Below are positions 19,866 through 60,250 of a stretch of 64,000 nucleotides of DNA, piece after piece. The notes below the pieces were generated by a model. The model was not told the DNA's origin. It did no database searches and saw nothing but the letters and a program-made list of their open reading frames with translations. Position 1 is the first letter of the stretch, and each line of letters begins with the position of its first letter. The translations under genes were made by a program, and so were the position numbers. Source of the stretch: Pectinophora gossypiella (Eukaryota > Arthropoda > Insecta > Lepidoptera > Gelechiidae); assembly GCF_024362695.1 (NCBI RefSeq), contig NC_065433.1, positions 1,829,613-1,893,612 on the forward strand. The letters are read 5' to 3'.

Positions 19866-20551
19866 AAGTTTTTCCCTAAAATGCGTGTCACGTGATTTTG
19901 TTCGTATTTTGACAGAACTACATGATTTATTTGGGTTCACATATTGGCACCAATCGATAAAATTACCGTGACAACATTTTATCAAGTTGCGTATGTTAGC
20001 CCTACTGGTGTCAGGGGTACTATAGAGCCGCGAAAGGCCCCTGATGCTGATATATAGAACATAATCGACCGGCCTACTCTCGCCTGATGCGTCAATAGAC
20101 GCAGTATCATTCTTGGTCATGTGCTTGATTTACCACAACCGTAGATACAGCGCTTGATACAAAAATGCGGCGAAAACTTGGCGCTTGTTTAGCTATACAT
20201 TCGTACACAGCGGTATATACAATCTCAATAAAATTTATTATAGTTACAATGTCAATAAAGTATATCATCATCATCAGCCCATTAACGTCCCCACTGCTGG
20301 GGCACGGGCCTTCCCTATGGATGGATAGGGAGATCGGGCCTTAAACCACCACGCGGGCCCAGTGCGGATTGATGGTTATTGACGACTGCTAATGCAGCCA
20401 GGACCAACGGCTAAACGTGCCTTCCGAAGCACGGAGGAGCTCGAGATGAAAACTTTTTTGTGGCCACCCATCCTATGACCGGGCTTTGCGAAAGTTGCTT
20501 AACTTCAACAATCGCAGACTGAGCGCGTTTACCGCTGCGCCACCGAGCTCC
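19866..20551. repeat. 687-bp duplicated block, copy 2
   Basis: Partner of 14065-14751. The left 396 bp, including the MTKNDTASID open frame, match without a visible difference. The S2 SINE part has about 12 differences, including a one-base indel. The flanks are unrelated on both sides and no obvious target duplication was found. Confidence 0.7.
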
Positions 20552-21115
20552 TCCAGGTAGGTAGTACTACTTACGAAAAAAGCTTTTATAATCATCAGTT
20601 AATATTTATTTACCACACAAATCGCAAACGAAAAATTTAGCAATGAAGGTTCACAATATATAAAATTGCATTCGCTTTATTTTTACATTAAGCACTAAAG
20701 CTAGGTTCAATTTTCAACCATGAAAAATAAATCACACAGACGCGCCAGCTCGGGTAATTAATGTGAGATTAAATATTTGAGTCAGATGAAAGAACGTCGG
20801 TGTCCAATTTCAAAATTCGAACATATAAACTAAACTAATAATTAAGCAAAATTAAAAATTTTGAAAAAAAACCCACGACGGTAAAAATCTCATCGAAAAA
20901 GAATAAAATAACTCAAAACCCCCGGCTTAACCCAATTATTATGTAACGAAATATTATAATATTAAAAATACTTTCTAAAAAAGAGTTGATAGGTATCTCG
21001 AGAAATCGGTAATAGATATACTTAAGTACCTAAACAATGAATATGGATGTTTACAATTTTTTCCTAACGTGTCTGTTTCTCGAAGATATACTTAAATGTA
21101 GCGATAATAATTTTA
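20552..21115. other. Gene-free AT-rich stretch
   Basis: Nothing beyond A/T-rich low-complexity DNA was recognised. Confidence 0.4.
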
Positions 21116-21318
21116 CCATAATACATAACCGAGGAATATCCGTCGGGGGCTGCCTTTTCTACATGAAATTTCATCGAAAATTTAATCATACTCATAAGTC
21201 TATTTTATGTCGTCGTTAAACATCTACAATTCTTCAATAATTGTGTTCATGTCTCTAGAAAAACTTTAGCTGGGTTAATGGCAGCCCCCGACGGATATTC
21301 CTCGGTTTTGTATTATGG
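21116..21318. mobile_element. MITE with 39-bp terminal inverted repeats and TTA target site
   Basis: The ends CCATAATACA..CCGAGGAATATCCGTCG and their mirror image match almost perfectly. TTA lies on both sides (21113-21115, 21319-21321). A 3-bp TTA duplication is typical of PIF/Harbinger elements, but the terminal bases are not diagnostic. Confidence 0.65.
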
Positions 21319-21397
21319 TTATGCAGAGCCACACGTGCCGAAGACATCTTGCATCTAATTTGGAAACGAAGTCCTAAGATGTATGCTGTATGTGTAC

Positions 21398-21434
21398 CTA
21401 AATAAATAAATAAATAATTAAATAAATAAATAAT
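21398..21434. repeat. AAAT/TAAA microsatellite
   Basis: A tract of TAAA-type repeats with one interruption, probably the tail of a decayed LINE or SINE. Confidence 0.7.
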
Positions 21435-21532
21435 CTAACCGTATAGCGAAAGATGATCAGCCGATGAATCCCTCTATCGGTTTTTACGATAAAACTAAAA
21501 GCTTCCAAACACCCAATCACACATAGAACATA

Positions 21533-21600
21533 ACATACCAATAGCATCACGCTCGTATCCCTAACGGGGTAGGCAGAGGTGTATAGAGGAGTGTGGTGGC
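21533..21600 (-). repeat. SINE S4 fragment
   Basis: It contains AGCATCACGCTCGTATCCC and GGGGTAGGCAGAGGTGTATA, the 3' part of S4. Confidence 0.5.
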
Positions 21601-22240
21601 GCGTACCCACAAGCGAACTCCACTTGGCACGATCCTGATAAAAAATGATATCTACTTAGTAATTATATTAAGTGCTACGGACCAATCGATTTTAACAGCT
21701 ATTCGATGTTAAACGAAGGGTTGGGCTAGGCGCGCCTTTCTCTCGTTTAATATTTAATATTAGGTGCCATTACACCTGTCAGAAGTAGACGTTTTGTGAT
21801 ACACCCTTACGTTTACTGAATATTTTAATACTATTACCTATTACTTTCCACGATTGCAGTATCCATTTTACTGCTTATAAGAAACCACTTATGCATAAAG
21901 TCGAATGCCAGCATTAGTACTGTTACCTGTGTACTAGATAATAATATAATATATTCAATGTAACTCGATGGGAACACGGAATGGCAGGAACAGACGGCAT
22001 TAAATGGAAATACTTTACAAAATTATACTCAAAGTTACTCGTTTCAATACTTTCAATCGATTGATGTTCTTATCAATATTCTTTCTTTAGAAACTCTAGA
22101 GCGTGTTACTTTATTGGTTGTAAAACAAAAATGAAACTCGATTAGTTCTCTCATTATTTGTACCTATAATAGTAGACAAATAATTCATACATTTCGTACA
22201 TAGAACAATACGGACCTCCGCGGACCGGATTTCAATTATA

Positions 22241-22393
22241 CAGTGTGTTAGTGACATCGTAACGAACACTGAGAGGGATTGATGTATTTTCTGTTTTTTT
22301 TTTTTTAATTATTATCAACACTATACTTATCAACTCAGAATCATGGTCTGAATCATCCCTCAAAGTTTTCGTTACTATGTCACTAACATCCTG
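22241..22393. mobile_element. MITE A copy ending 15 bp past the zinc-finger stop codon
   Basis: TA precedes CAGTGTGTTAGTGACATCG and the mirror end reads CACTAACATCCTG. It is internally shortened. It lies directly downstream of the - strand zinc-finger gene, so it probably forms part of that gene's 3' UTR or supplies the surrounding 3' sequence. Confidence 0.65.
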
Positions 22394-22408
22394 TTATATT
22401 AGAATAAA

Positions 22409-22872
22409 TTAGGGACAGGAATTAACTTCGTGCTCCGCGGCAAAATGCTCTTCGAGAGCCGACGACGTCTCGAATCCGGCGAAGCATACTCCACACAAGT
22501 ATTTCTTTGCGGAATGATTCTTCGCGATGTGTTTCGCCAATCGCATGGCTGTTGTGAACATTTTGTGGCAATTCTTGCAGCGGTAGCCGCCTTTTCTGTG
22601 TCGGTAGAGAAAGTGGCTGCGTAGGGCGGAGACGGAGGGGAAGGGTCGGGCGCACCAGTCGCAGCTGGTTGCTCCTGGTTTGTGCACGGTGGCGGCGTGG
22701 TTGCCGAGGCCGCGCGCGGTGCGGAACGAGCGCCGGCACGCGCTGCACCAATGCTCGCTGTTCCCTGGGTGCTTGTACTTGACGTGGTTCCGCAGCGCCA
22801 CCTGTGACGCGCACACCTTCCTGCAGTGCGGGCACGGCGTCTCTGTCATGCCGCAGTACTGCTCGTGCTCCT
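22409..22872 (-). CDS. C2H2 zinc-finger protein, last exon (fingers 4-8)
   Basis: The exon is preceded on the - strand by a consensus acceptor (TTATTATTCCAG at about 22884-22873). It starts with two bases that complete the codon split at the exon 1 donor. It encodes EEHEQYCGM, then five classical C2H2 fingers: CPHC..HVKYKH, CSAC..HAATVH, CDWC..HFLYRH, CKNC..HIAKNH and CGVC..HFAAEH. It ends EVNSCP and stop at 22409. It is probably a sequence-specific DNA-binding nuclear protein. The frame is intact, and other frames open over this exon are shadows. I do not recognise an orthologue, and lepidopteran genomes carry many such genes. Confidence 0.82.
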
Positions 22873-23921
22873 CTGGAATAATAAAGAAAATAAATTCACA
22901 AGCTCACGTGTATCCGAAATACAGACGTGACGTTACGTTGTTGCTCACGAGTACAACACTATTTGTCAAAGGGACACTCTCCGCTCCGCACCAACTCCAG
23001 CTTCCTCACCTCACCCCTATAATCGTTACCGACTACACGAGAATCGTTCAGGAACGAGTAAAAGGTCGAGTAATAGGGCTCTGTCAAGACTGGTACTTGC
23101 TCATCATGCGATGCTGATGAACTAAGGAATTCCCAGCTGGGGTAGTCAGAAGTACAGCATCGCATGATGAACTAAGCACCCGCAGTTCACCGAGATTATG
23201 TTTTACCAATGTGTCATCATCTCCGCGTTATTCCATTTTCACAGGCGGACCCCCGCTTACCTAACCTGAAGATTTGACAGGTTCGGTCTTTTACAGGAGC
23301 GACTAGGCAGTCTCGTCTAACCTTCTAACCCGAAGGGAAAGCCAGGCCAATACAGGTTAAGTGGCATACCTCCGAATTCTCCGAAACGCATTTCTCGAAT
23401 TTATGGGTTTCCTCACGATGTTTTCCTTCACAGCTGAGTAGGTGATTATCATTTTTGATCCAAATATGAATTCGAACGTGCAACCTCAATGTGAGACTCT
23501 GATTTTTTTTTAAACATTTCTTGCTAGACAAGATAAGAACTTACTCTACACGTTCTCTCCCTCCCGGGAATACGTTACAGATGAAAAGGAAAAGTTACGG
23601 TATTGATCCGAAGATTTCGTATTCAAAGTTAGGTGAGGTGACCGCTTTACTAACTAAATCAGAGTCAAAGTATAAATTGATATCACGTTTAGATGTTTTT
23701 TTTGAATGCTAATATTATCGTTTATTGACCATAGACTTACAATTTTACAACAAAAAATACAGATAAGTATAATATGACCAATTGCTTTAGATATGCGGCA
23801 GTCCCTGCACTAAGCTCAGCTTGTATCGCGGGGGCTAGATTACGATTTCGTATAAAACACATGAAATTACATGAAAAATTATAACTATAACAAAAGACCC
23901 ATTAATGAAATATTATAAGTT

Positions 23922-24077
23922 AGTGACCACGATTCTGAGTCGATATCAAGTGGAATTTCCTGCAGGAAAAGTCATGAAAATTTTAGTATTATTTTAAATT
24001 ATTTTCAGTTCTGTACTTTTGCGACGGAAAATTCCACTTGATATCAACTCAGAATCATGGTCTGAATCATCCCTCAA
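23922..24077. mobile_element. MITE A fragment
   Basis: Both arms are present without the outermost ends: GATTCTGAGTCGATATCAAG on the left and GATATCAACTCAGAATCATG on the right. Confidence 0.6.
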
Positions 24078-24699
24078 AAAGAAAACGACGACCGTGATTT
24101 AATTCTCTTCTTGTTTTCGAAAATCCGTGATAGTGTTTCGCAGAACCCGTGACTTACAGTATTATTATGATGAGAAAATATTAAAATACCTTGTTCCAAG
24201 AATATAATAATAATATTGAGTTCGAAAGAGAATGTTGTTATGAGCCTATTTTTAAAACTAAATCTTCTAAGCCTTTTATTCCCTTGTGGGCTGTAGGGCT
24301 GAAACAACGGATTTCCACTCCTCGCGATCTTTTACAGCTTGCTTCCATGACATGTCGAAAACTAAATTAAAGATGTTTTTATTTAACTCATTTGATGAAT
24401 GCCCCGATATCGTTACACAAACATTAGTTGGTCGGATTGAGTTCAAAGCTCTATAACTGCCTGCATGTAGGTTTGTAGCATATCAAGGATAAAGTTAAGT
24501 TTACAACTTGCTATAATGGATATAAGTAATGAGTGCATGACTTCGTCAACTTTCTTCCAGTTTGGCGAATGTGTTTAAAATTGTAAACAGAACTTATTCT
24601 GTTTTAAATAAATAATTTAAAAAAAGACGTTTTAGTGTCTCGCTTTAGAATTCCAGATCGGGCTCTAAACCACTGCATTCGAGTTTGAATTCATGTTTG

Positions 24700-24845
24700 G
24701 GTCATATATAATTGATATCACGTGGTTTGTAGGAAGGGACTTAAAACTAAACTGGCTAGGAGTGGGTGTATATCTCATACACCTCTCCCTATCCCAGGGA
24801 TAGGGAGAGGTGTATAATATCCAGGGATCCAGCGTGACGCTATAT
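24700..24845 (-). repeat. SINE S4 fragment with a local inversion
   Basis: It contains GATATCACGTGG and then ACACCTCTCCCTATCCCAGG mirrored by CCAGGGATAGGGAGAGGTGT. A small inverted duplication sits within S4-like DNA. Confidence 0.45.
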
Positions 24846-25138
24846 TATGCTATGTTCTTTTTCTTTTAAATTATTTCTCTAATAATCTCAAATTTTCCTA
24901 AACTTTAAGATTATGTAGTAAATACTTGAAAGACCTTTTAATTTTTCTAGTGTTACAACTCTGGTAACAAAAGTGTGAGTGAGGGCAAAATCCAAACATA
25001 CGTAGGTACATAATCTCACGCTTATATCCCATCGGGGTAAACACAGGCTATGGATTTCTATTTGCGTCAATACTCTCTTGCTGTCTCGTTCATACCTCTT
25101 TCAAACACGGACAAGAAAACATGAGACACTATACCTAC

Positions 25139-25496
25139 CTAAAATTTCTCTGGACTTGAAGCTTTTATAGCAAGCGGTGCAGCGAAAATTATATCGATGT
25201 TTGTACTGTATGTGCTTTTCTAAGCTCTTGAGGGAGGGATATGTCTTATCGCACGCGGTACATGTCGCGGCCGCTTCCGTGTCGGGGTCAGGGTGCTTCA
25301 ACTGCCGGTGCGACTGCAAAGTACTCAGGGTTTTGTAAATCTTCCCACAATCCCCGCACATGTGCCCAACATCCACAGGCTCCCCCAACAACATGTCATG
25401 CAACGCCTCCGAAGAGTTCTGCAAGTGCTCGTCCAACTCACACTGCCTCTGCACCTCAACCTTCACTTCCACCTCCACAATTCCACCCCCGTACAT
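25139..25496 (-). CDS. C2H2 zinc-finger protein, first coding exon (fingers 1-3)
   Basis: The ATG at 25496 is preceded in frame by TAG four codons upstream, so the start is well supported. The N-terminus is acidic (VEVEVKVEV, then CELDEHLQNSSEAL). Fingers follow: CGDC..HRQLKH, CTAC..HIQYKH, and the start of a third (CTACYKSFKSREIL). That finger is completed across the intron by EEHEQYC, giving an atypical C2HC finger. The donor after ATTTTAG is phase 1 and matches the acceptor of the next exon exactly. The joined protein has 273 residues. No ZAD or BTB domain is visible. It lies 0.84 kb upstream of, and divergent from, the first visible DIP2 exon. Confidence 0.8.
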
Positions 25497-26339
25497 CTCT
25501 AAAGCCTACTTAAATATCCAATAAACAACTTAAAACCGTATATTCTGTCTATTATTATAAATCAGCAAGCGCCACGTCAACTAGTTAAAAAAAAGAATAG
25601 CGGGAAAAAAATAACATTTATTTTTTTGTGCCGCTTTAAAAAAAAATGTAGACAATCTTTTTCGTCAATTTATTTTGTGTGGCGCGAACTTATATGGAAT
25701 TTATGGAACATTTTTATACTTTTTTAAACGTAATATATTTTTGTGCGAATTATTGTTTGGTTGTGAATAGGCAAAGGTTTTTCGCCGTTGGAATATTTTG
25801 GCGAACGGTAATATTAATTAATTAATGTTACGTGACAATTATTATATTGTGATTTTGTAAACAAAAGCGGCGGTAAAATGTGGTTACGGGTGTGTGTCTC
25901 TATTGTACAAATGCAATGTAAAATTGTCCAACAAACTGCTATAGTGGTCTCACCATTGGTGTACGTGTCTTTGTAAACTAATTATAAGACAAGTTTAAAC
26001 ATCGTTTGGAAGTTGTAAAAAATAATTAGCTTTTTATTTATACCATTGTTCTAATGACTCACGTTAGTTTGGGTAAACGTAAGTCATTAGTCTAGACATG
26101 AATATTATTTTATTTTTAAATTATGTTGTTCAAACTTGTAAACGTAATTGGAATCGAAAGTGTGTTCAAATAACTTACAAAATATATGAATATGGTGACA
26201 ACACTGAAGTCGTAAAGTTTTAAAGTAAAAAGGTTTACTTCTGTGGAACCATTCAATGTGTCAAATTCACTTTTCGATTCCATATTCAAATTCGTTGTCG
26301 ATATTGGTATGTGCTATGAGGTTGTTTATCGGGTCGCAG
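25497..26339. other. Spacer between the divergent zinc-finger gene and the first visible DIP2 exon
   Basis: It is AT-rich, with no repeat recognised. A hairpin at about 26053-26090 pairs TAATGACTCACGTT with AACGTAAGTCATTA; the left arm contains TGACTCA, a consensus AP-1 site. The promoter of the zinc-finger gene must lie near 25500-25600, but no clear core elements were seen. Confidence 0.4.
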
Positions 26340-56703
<30,364 letters not shown>

Positions 56704-57880
56704 AGGTAAACCATACGCCATATAGAGTGGTTAGATCAGCTTGAAACTACAGCGTTGTATCGGCCTTCAGCTGTAGAATGTCTAGTCCGGATCTACATTG
56801 GCGGGAATTTGGAATAGTACTGTTTCTGTGCACCGCTGTGTGTGTGAGGCTCTTTAAGGCAGACAAGGAATCCCTGGCTTATTGAAGAGTGGCTCACGTT
56901 CGACTCGCAACGATCCAGACTTTCAAAAAACTTATTTGATCGTTCGTACGTTCGTAGTCCTATTGCTAATCATAAGTATTTGATGACATTCTGTAGGGTC
57001 AGTGTATAGTTTAACTCTCAACTTTTAGAATATTTTGTAATCGCACCATTTGTACTTCCCGACTTTTCCGAAAACGTTAAACGCCAAATTGACTTCAAAA
57101 GTATCGAATTGTTTTTAAGACTGTTCTTATTTGTAAGCGTAGTGCTTTTCTACACTGATAACAACATTTGGCTCGTATTCAAACGAGTTGTGACTGAACT
57201 AAGTCTGAAATCTACAATTGATTAAACGTTACTTTAGAAATGTTTTTCCTATCCCCAAGTTTAGTGGAGACTAGTAGAGATTATGAGTGTTGTGAGTTTT
57301 GTCCGCGCGTGGCGCGGCGCACGGACAGATCCGGGGTTATACCAAGTTATTATTACTCGAGGAATGTTCGGCTTGTAACGTTTATTATACACAAATATAT
57401 TGTTGTGATTATTATGAATTATGAATCAAGTAATATCTAACGTGTACGTTGTACTACAATGGGTAATTAAACCTGAAACGTGTTTTTATTTGCAAACAAA
57501 TAAGCTGGCTGCGTCATTTGCTACAAATTATTGAAAAATACTTTTTCTTTGGCATAAGGTAATAATAACCGTCTGTTTGTCTGCAAGAGAACACGTCATT
57601 AGTGTTAGTGAATATTGATAATAAATAATAATGTATTCAAATGTATTGCATTTATGTGTTACTTAACTGTTAGTTTGGTGATTCTGTTTTTAAAGTTGAC
57701 AATAAAAATTGGCAAAACTAATTGCTCATATCAAAACTCAAAGTGGAGCGGGCCTCGGGTACTTGACAGATGGAATTCTCTGATGAGTCTGAGTTGTCCG
57801 TTGGATGCCGTGTGCATATAAAATGTACGTGGATACTTACAGACAAATTCTTCGTATAAAAGTCTGGTATCAATATTATA

Positions 57881-58102
57881 CCGGGAATTAATGACATCGT
57901 AACAAAAACTTTGAGGGATGATTCAGACCATGATTCTGAGTTGATATCAAGTGGAATTTTCCGTCGAAAAGTATGAAACTAAAAATAACTTAAAAAAACA
58001 CTATTCATAAATTTTCCGACAGGAAATTCCACTTCATATCAACTCAGAATCATGGTCTGAATCATGCCCCTTAGTATTTGTTACAGTGTCACTAACATCC
58101 AT
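57881..58102. mobile_element. MITE A copy in the probable DIP2 3' UTR
   Basis: TA precedes CCGGGAATTAATGACATCGT. The arms GATTCAGACCATGATTCTGA and its mirror are well preserved around an A-rich centre. Confidence 0.65.
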
Positions 58103-58135
58103 ATGTACTTGTATGGCTACCTGTACGTACTTGTA

Positions 58136-58268
58136 CGGGGTGTAAGTGACATCGTAACAAATACTGAGGAGGATGATTGAGCTCATTAAAAATTTCACTT
58201 GATAATAACTCAGAATCATGGTCTGAATCATTCCCCTGAGTATTAGTTACAGTGTCACTAACACCCTG
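58136..58268. mobile_element. MITE A copy, internally deleted, next to the previous one
   Basis: It starts GGGGTGTAAGTGACATCGTA and ends CACTAACACCCTG, with the centre reduced. It forms a close pair with 57881-58102. Confidence 0.65.
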
Positions 58269-59650
58269 TTTTTGCACGCGGTCATGGGGTGTATCGAAAG
58301 AGCTCAAAAATGTGAAGGAAGTGGAATATGTTGAAAGCTGGGATATGCAATATAGAGACTGGGACAAGGTTGGAGTTCTGTATTCGCCGGGGCTACTGAA
58401 TACTGTTTTAGTGTTTGACTTATTATCACATGTTAAGTGACGAGTAAAATAGTTGTATGTAATCTAGCTGTGTATTCCAGCAAGTAATTCTAAATGTAAC
58501 TTTACTTAGTCGGTGGTCATTAAGCAGCTGTTTGTAACTTCCAGCTTATACTGATAATTGTTAAATAGAATTGGTATCGTTAAATAGTAATTTTTATTGA
58601 TAAGTACTTGATGCGTTTTGCGCATCCGATCAACAGTTCTATACCACACCTAGCTCATTCGGTAGAGTAGAACAAGTAAATAATTATTATTTTGTTTCCA
58701 TTCCATTCTACGTTCAGAACGAAAGTGTCTAAATTTTTATTATTAACTGCATTAAATTTATTTTCACTATAGATTTCTTATTTACTATATTATTCTTTTG
58801 TAATTATTTATTGCTAAATTGTAAATATATTTTTGTTATTTAATTTTATGTTAATTTCGGTATTCTAGTTTTAATGTTGTTTTTAATAATATATCAACTC
58901 GGCAATATAATATTAAAGCTGAATGGTGAAAATTAGAAATTTCTGTAGTTCGTTTATTATTATACCTACTTTAATATAAAAATATGATTTTTATGGATAT
59001 TTGAAAATGTAGTCATCGTATGATATAAGTATACAAGTAGTTAAAGAACTCAGTTTAATGAACAAACAATGTGTTATTTGTAATCCTTCATATTATTGTA
59101 TTTGTAATGCATAATGTACTGGTAGGAGTACGAGGTCCTGTAACAGGTTGTAAATAAGGAGGAGGGTAGATGTCGCGTGCCGCCGCAGCGGGGTGGATGC
59201 AGCGGGGCTCGGTTGACAAGCGGTCACTATGGCACGAAATACGCACGTCGATAAATTAAACTGTAAAGATTATTCACATCACATAATAATCGCACTCACC
59301 CAGTTTTTTTCCAACAATTTCCTTTCATATCGTATTGTTTAAACGCACAAATTCGAAACATCTTTTTTATATAAAATATATTTCGAAGATTAATAATTCT
59401 ACATCTGATTTTCTTTGTATTCAAGTCGCCAAAGAGACGTCTTTTGAGACTCCGTAACCGCTTTTACAAGTTGTGATTTTTTTCTGAAAGTAATTAAATA
59501 AACATGCATTATGAATGTCGGTTATTTTATTTGTTCTTTATAAAATAATTGGTGAATACCTAACCCATTATTATTTTACATTTTGTTCCAATTTATTACC
59601 ATTTTGGTAAAATACCAACCTACTAACAAATCTCCACACACTTTCTTTTC
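58269..59650. other. No feature beyond the 3' UTR signals
   Basis: AT-rich DNA. The region around 59160-59240 is moderately GC-rich but has no supported ORF. Confidence 0.4.
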
Positions 59651-60141
59651 CCGCTCTTTTTAATTATTTTTTTTTTCCAAAGTAAAAAGCAAAACGCCAA
59701 AGCAGCGTTTCTGCCGATCGGGAGACGTGACGCTTCCACCTTGGATTGGATGCGGCAATCGTATCACGGACAGCGCGTTTTAAAATTTTAGCGGTACTAT
59801 AATACAAACGGATATTTACACCACACACTGAGGTGGTGTCACTTAATTTCAAATCTGAATTCCAGATCGAAACCAAACGTTTGCAGCCTAAGAATACGAG
59901 AGCCAAATCTAGAAAATAATATAAAAAAAAGAAAGTCATAACAAACCGGCATGGGTGGCGCGAGAATGTAACCACAACGGTGCGGCGCATGACTGCGGGG
60001 TCTGCGGGACCGGGGTCGCTGCTTCGCCCCTTCGCCAGACAAACAAAACATCCATATTGATTTTCTTCCTAGGAAGTCTATATAAGTAGCCTAGGTAGGT
60101 CATGCCCGGGGATGATTTATGCGCCGAACGCACAGCGTAGT
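59651..60141. other. Upstream region of the 60.14-kb promoter
   Basis: Mixed composition. TATATAAG at about 60079-60086 is about 60 bp upstream of the initiator, too far to act as its TATA box. A 108-codon - strand frame (59664-59990) has no recognised domain. Confidence 0.35.
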
Positions 60142-60172
60142 TCAGTTTGTTGCCGGTCGTCGAGCTAGACGC
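60142..60172 (+). promoter_or_regulatory. Core promoter: initiator plus MTE
   Basis: TCAGTT at 60142-60147 matches the arthropod initiator TCAKTY, with A at 60144 as +1. At exactly +18 to +29 (60161-60172) the sequence CGAGCTAGACGC matches 9 of 12 positions of the Drosophila MTE consensus. No TATA box is at -30. The combination and register make a genuine start site likely. Confidence 0.5.
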
Positions 60173-60250
60173 GCCTCCCTAGCACTTTAAAAATTCTGAT
60201 TAAGTGAAGTACCTTCTCAAAACTCAGGTGCTCTGGGATTTATTATCGTG
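60144..60250 (+). other. Putative non-coding first exon of a downstream gene
   Basis: From the +1 A to a consensus donor (ATCGTG|GTAAGT at 60251) there is no ATG, so this would be a 5' UTR exon of about 107 nt. The gene body would lie to the right, probably beyond the window, because no coding exon was seen up to 64000. Confidence 0.4.

Larger units (their letters stand above)
22873..25138 (-). other. Intron of the zinc-finger gene
   Basis: Donor AG|GTAGGT at 25138 and acceptor CCAG|AG at 22873, phase 1. The 2.27-kb intron holds a MITE A fragment (23922-24077), an S4 fragment (24700-24845), an S5 fragment (23110-23165) and otherwise unrecognised AT-rich DNA. Confidence 0.7.
56704..59502 (+). 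other. Probable DIP2 3' UTR region with candidate poly(A) signals
   Basis: AATAAA occurs at 57620-57625, 57701-57706 and 59497-59502. The last is followed by a T-rich stretch. Which signal is used cannot be told. If the distal one is used, the 3' UTR is about 2.8 kb and includes the two MITE A hairpins at 57.9-58.3 kb. Confidence 0.4.

Noticed and set aside
22422..22835. 137-codon - strand frame overlapping the zinc-finger exon
   Set aside because: It is the same DNA read in a shifted frame; the zinc-finger frame has the conserved motifs.
59664..59990. 108-codon - strand frame upstream of the 60.14-kb promoter
   Set aside because: A stretch (KRAVRDTIAASNPRWKRHV) looks protein-like, but the flanks do not, and no family or splice signals were recognised.
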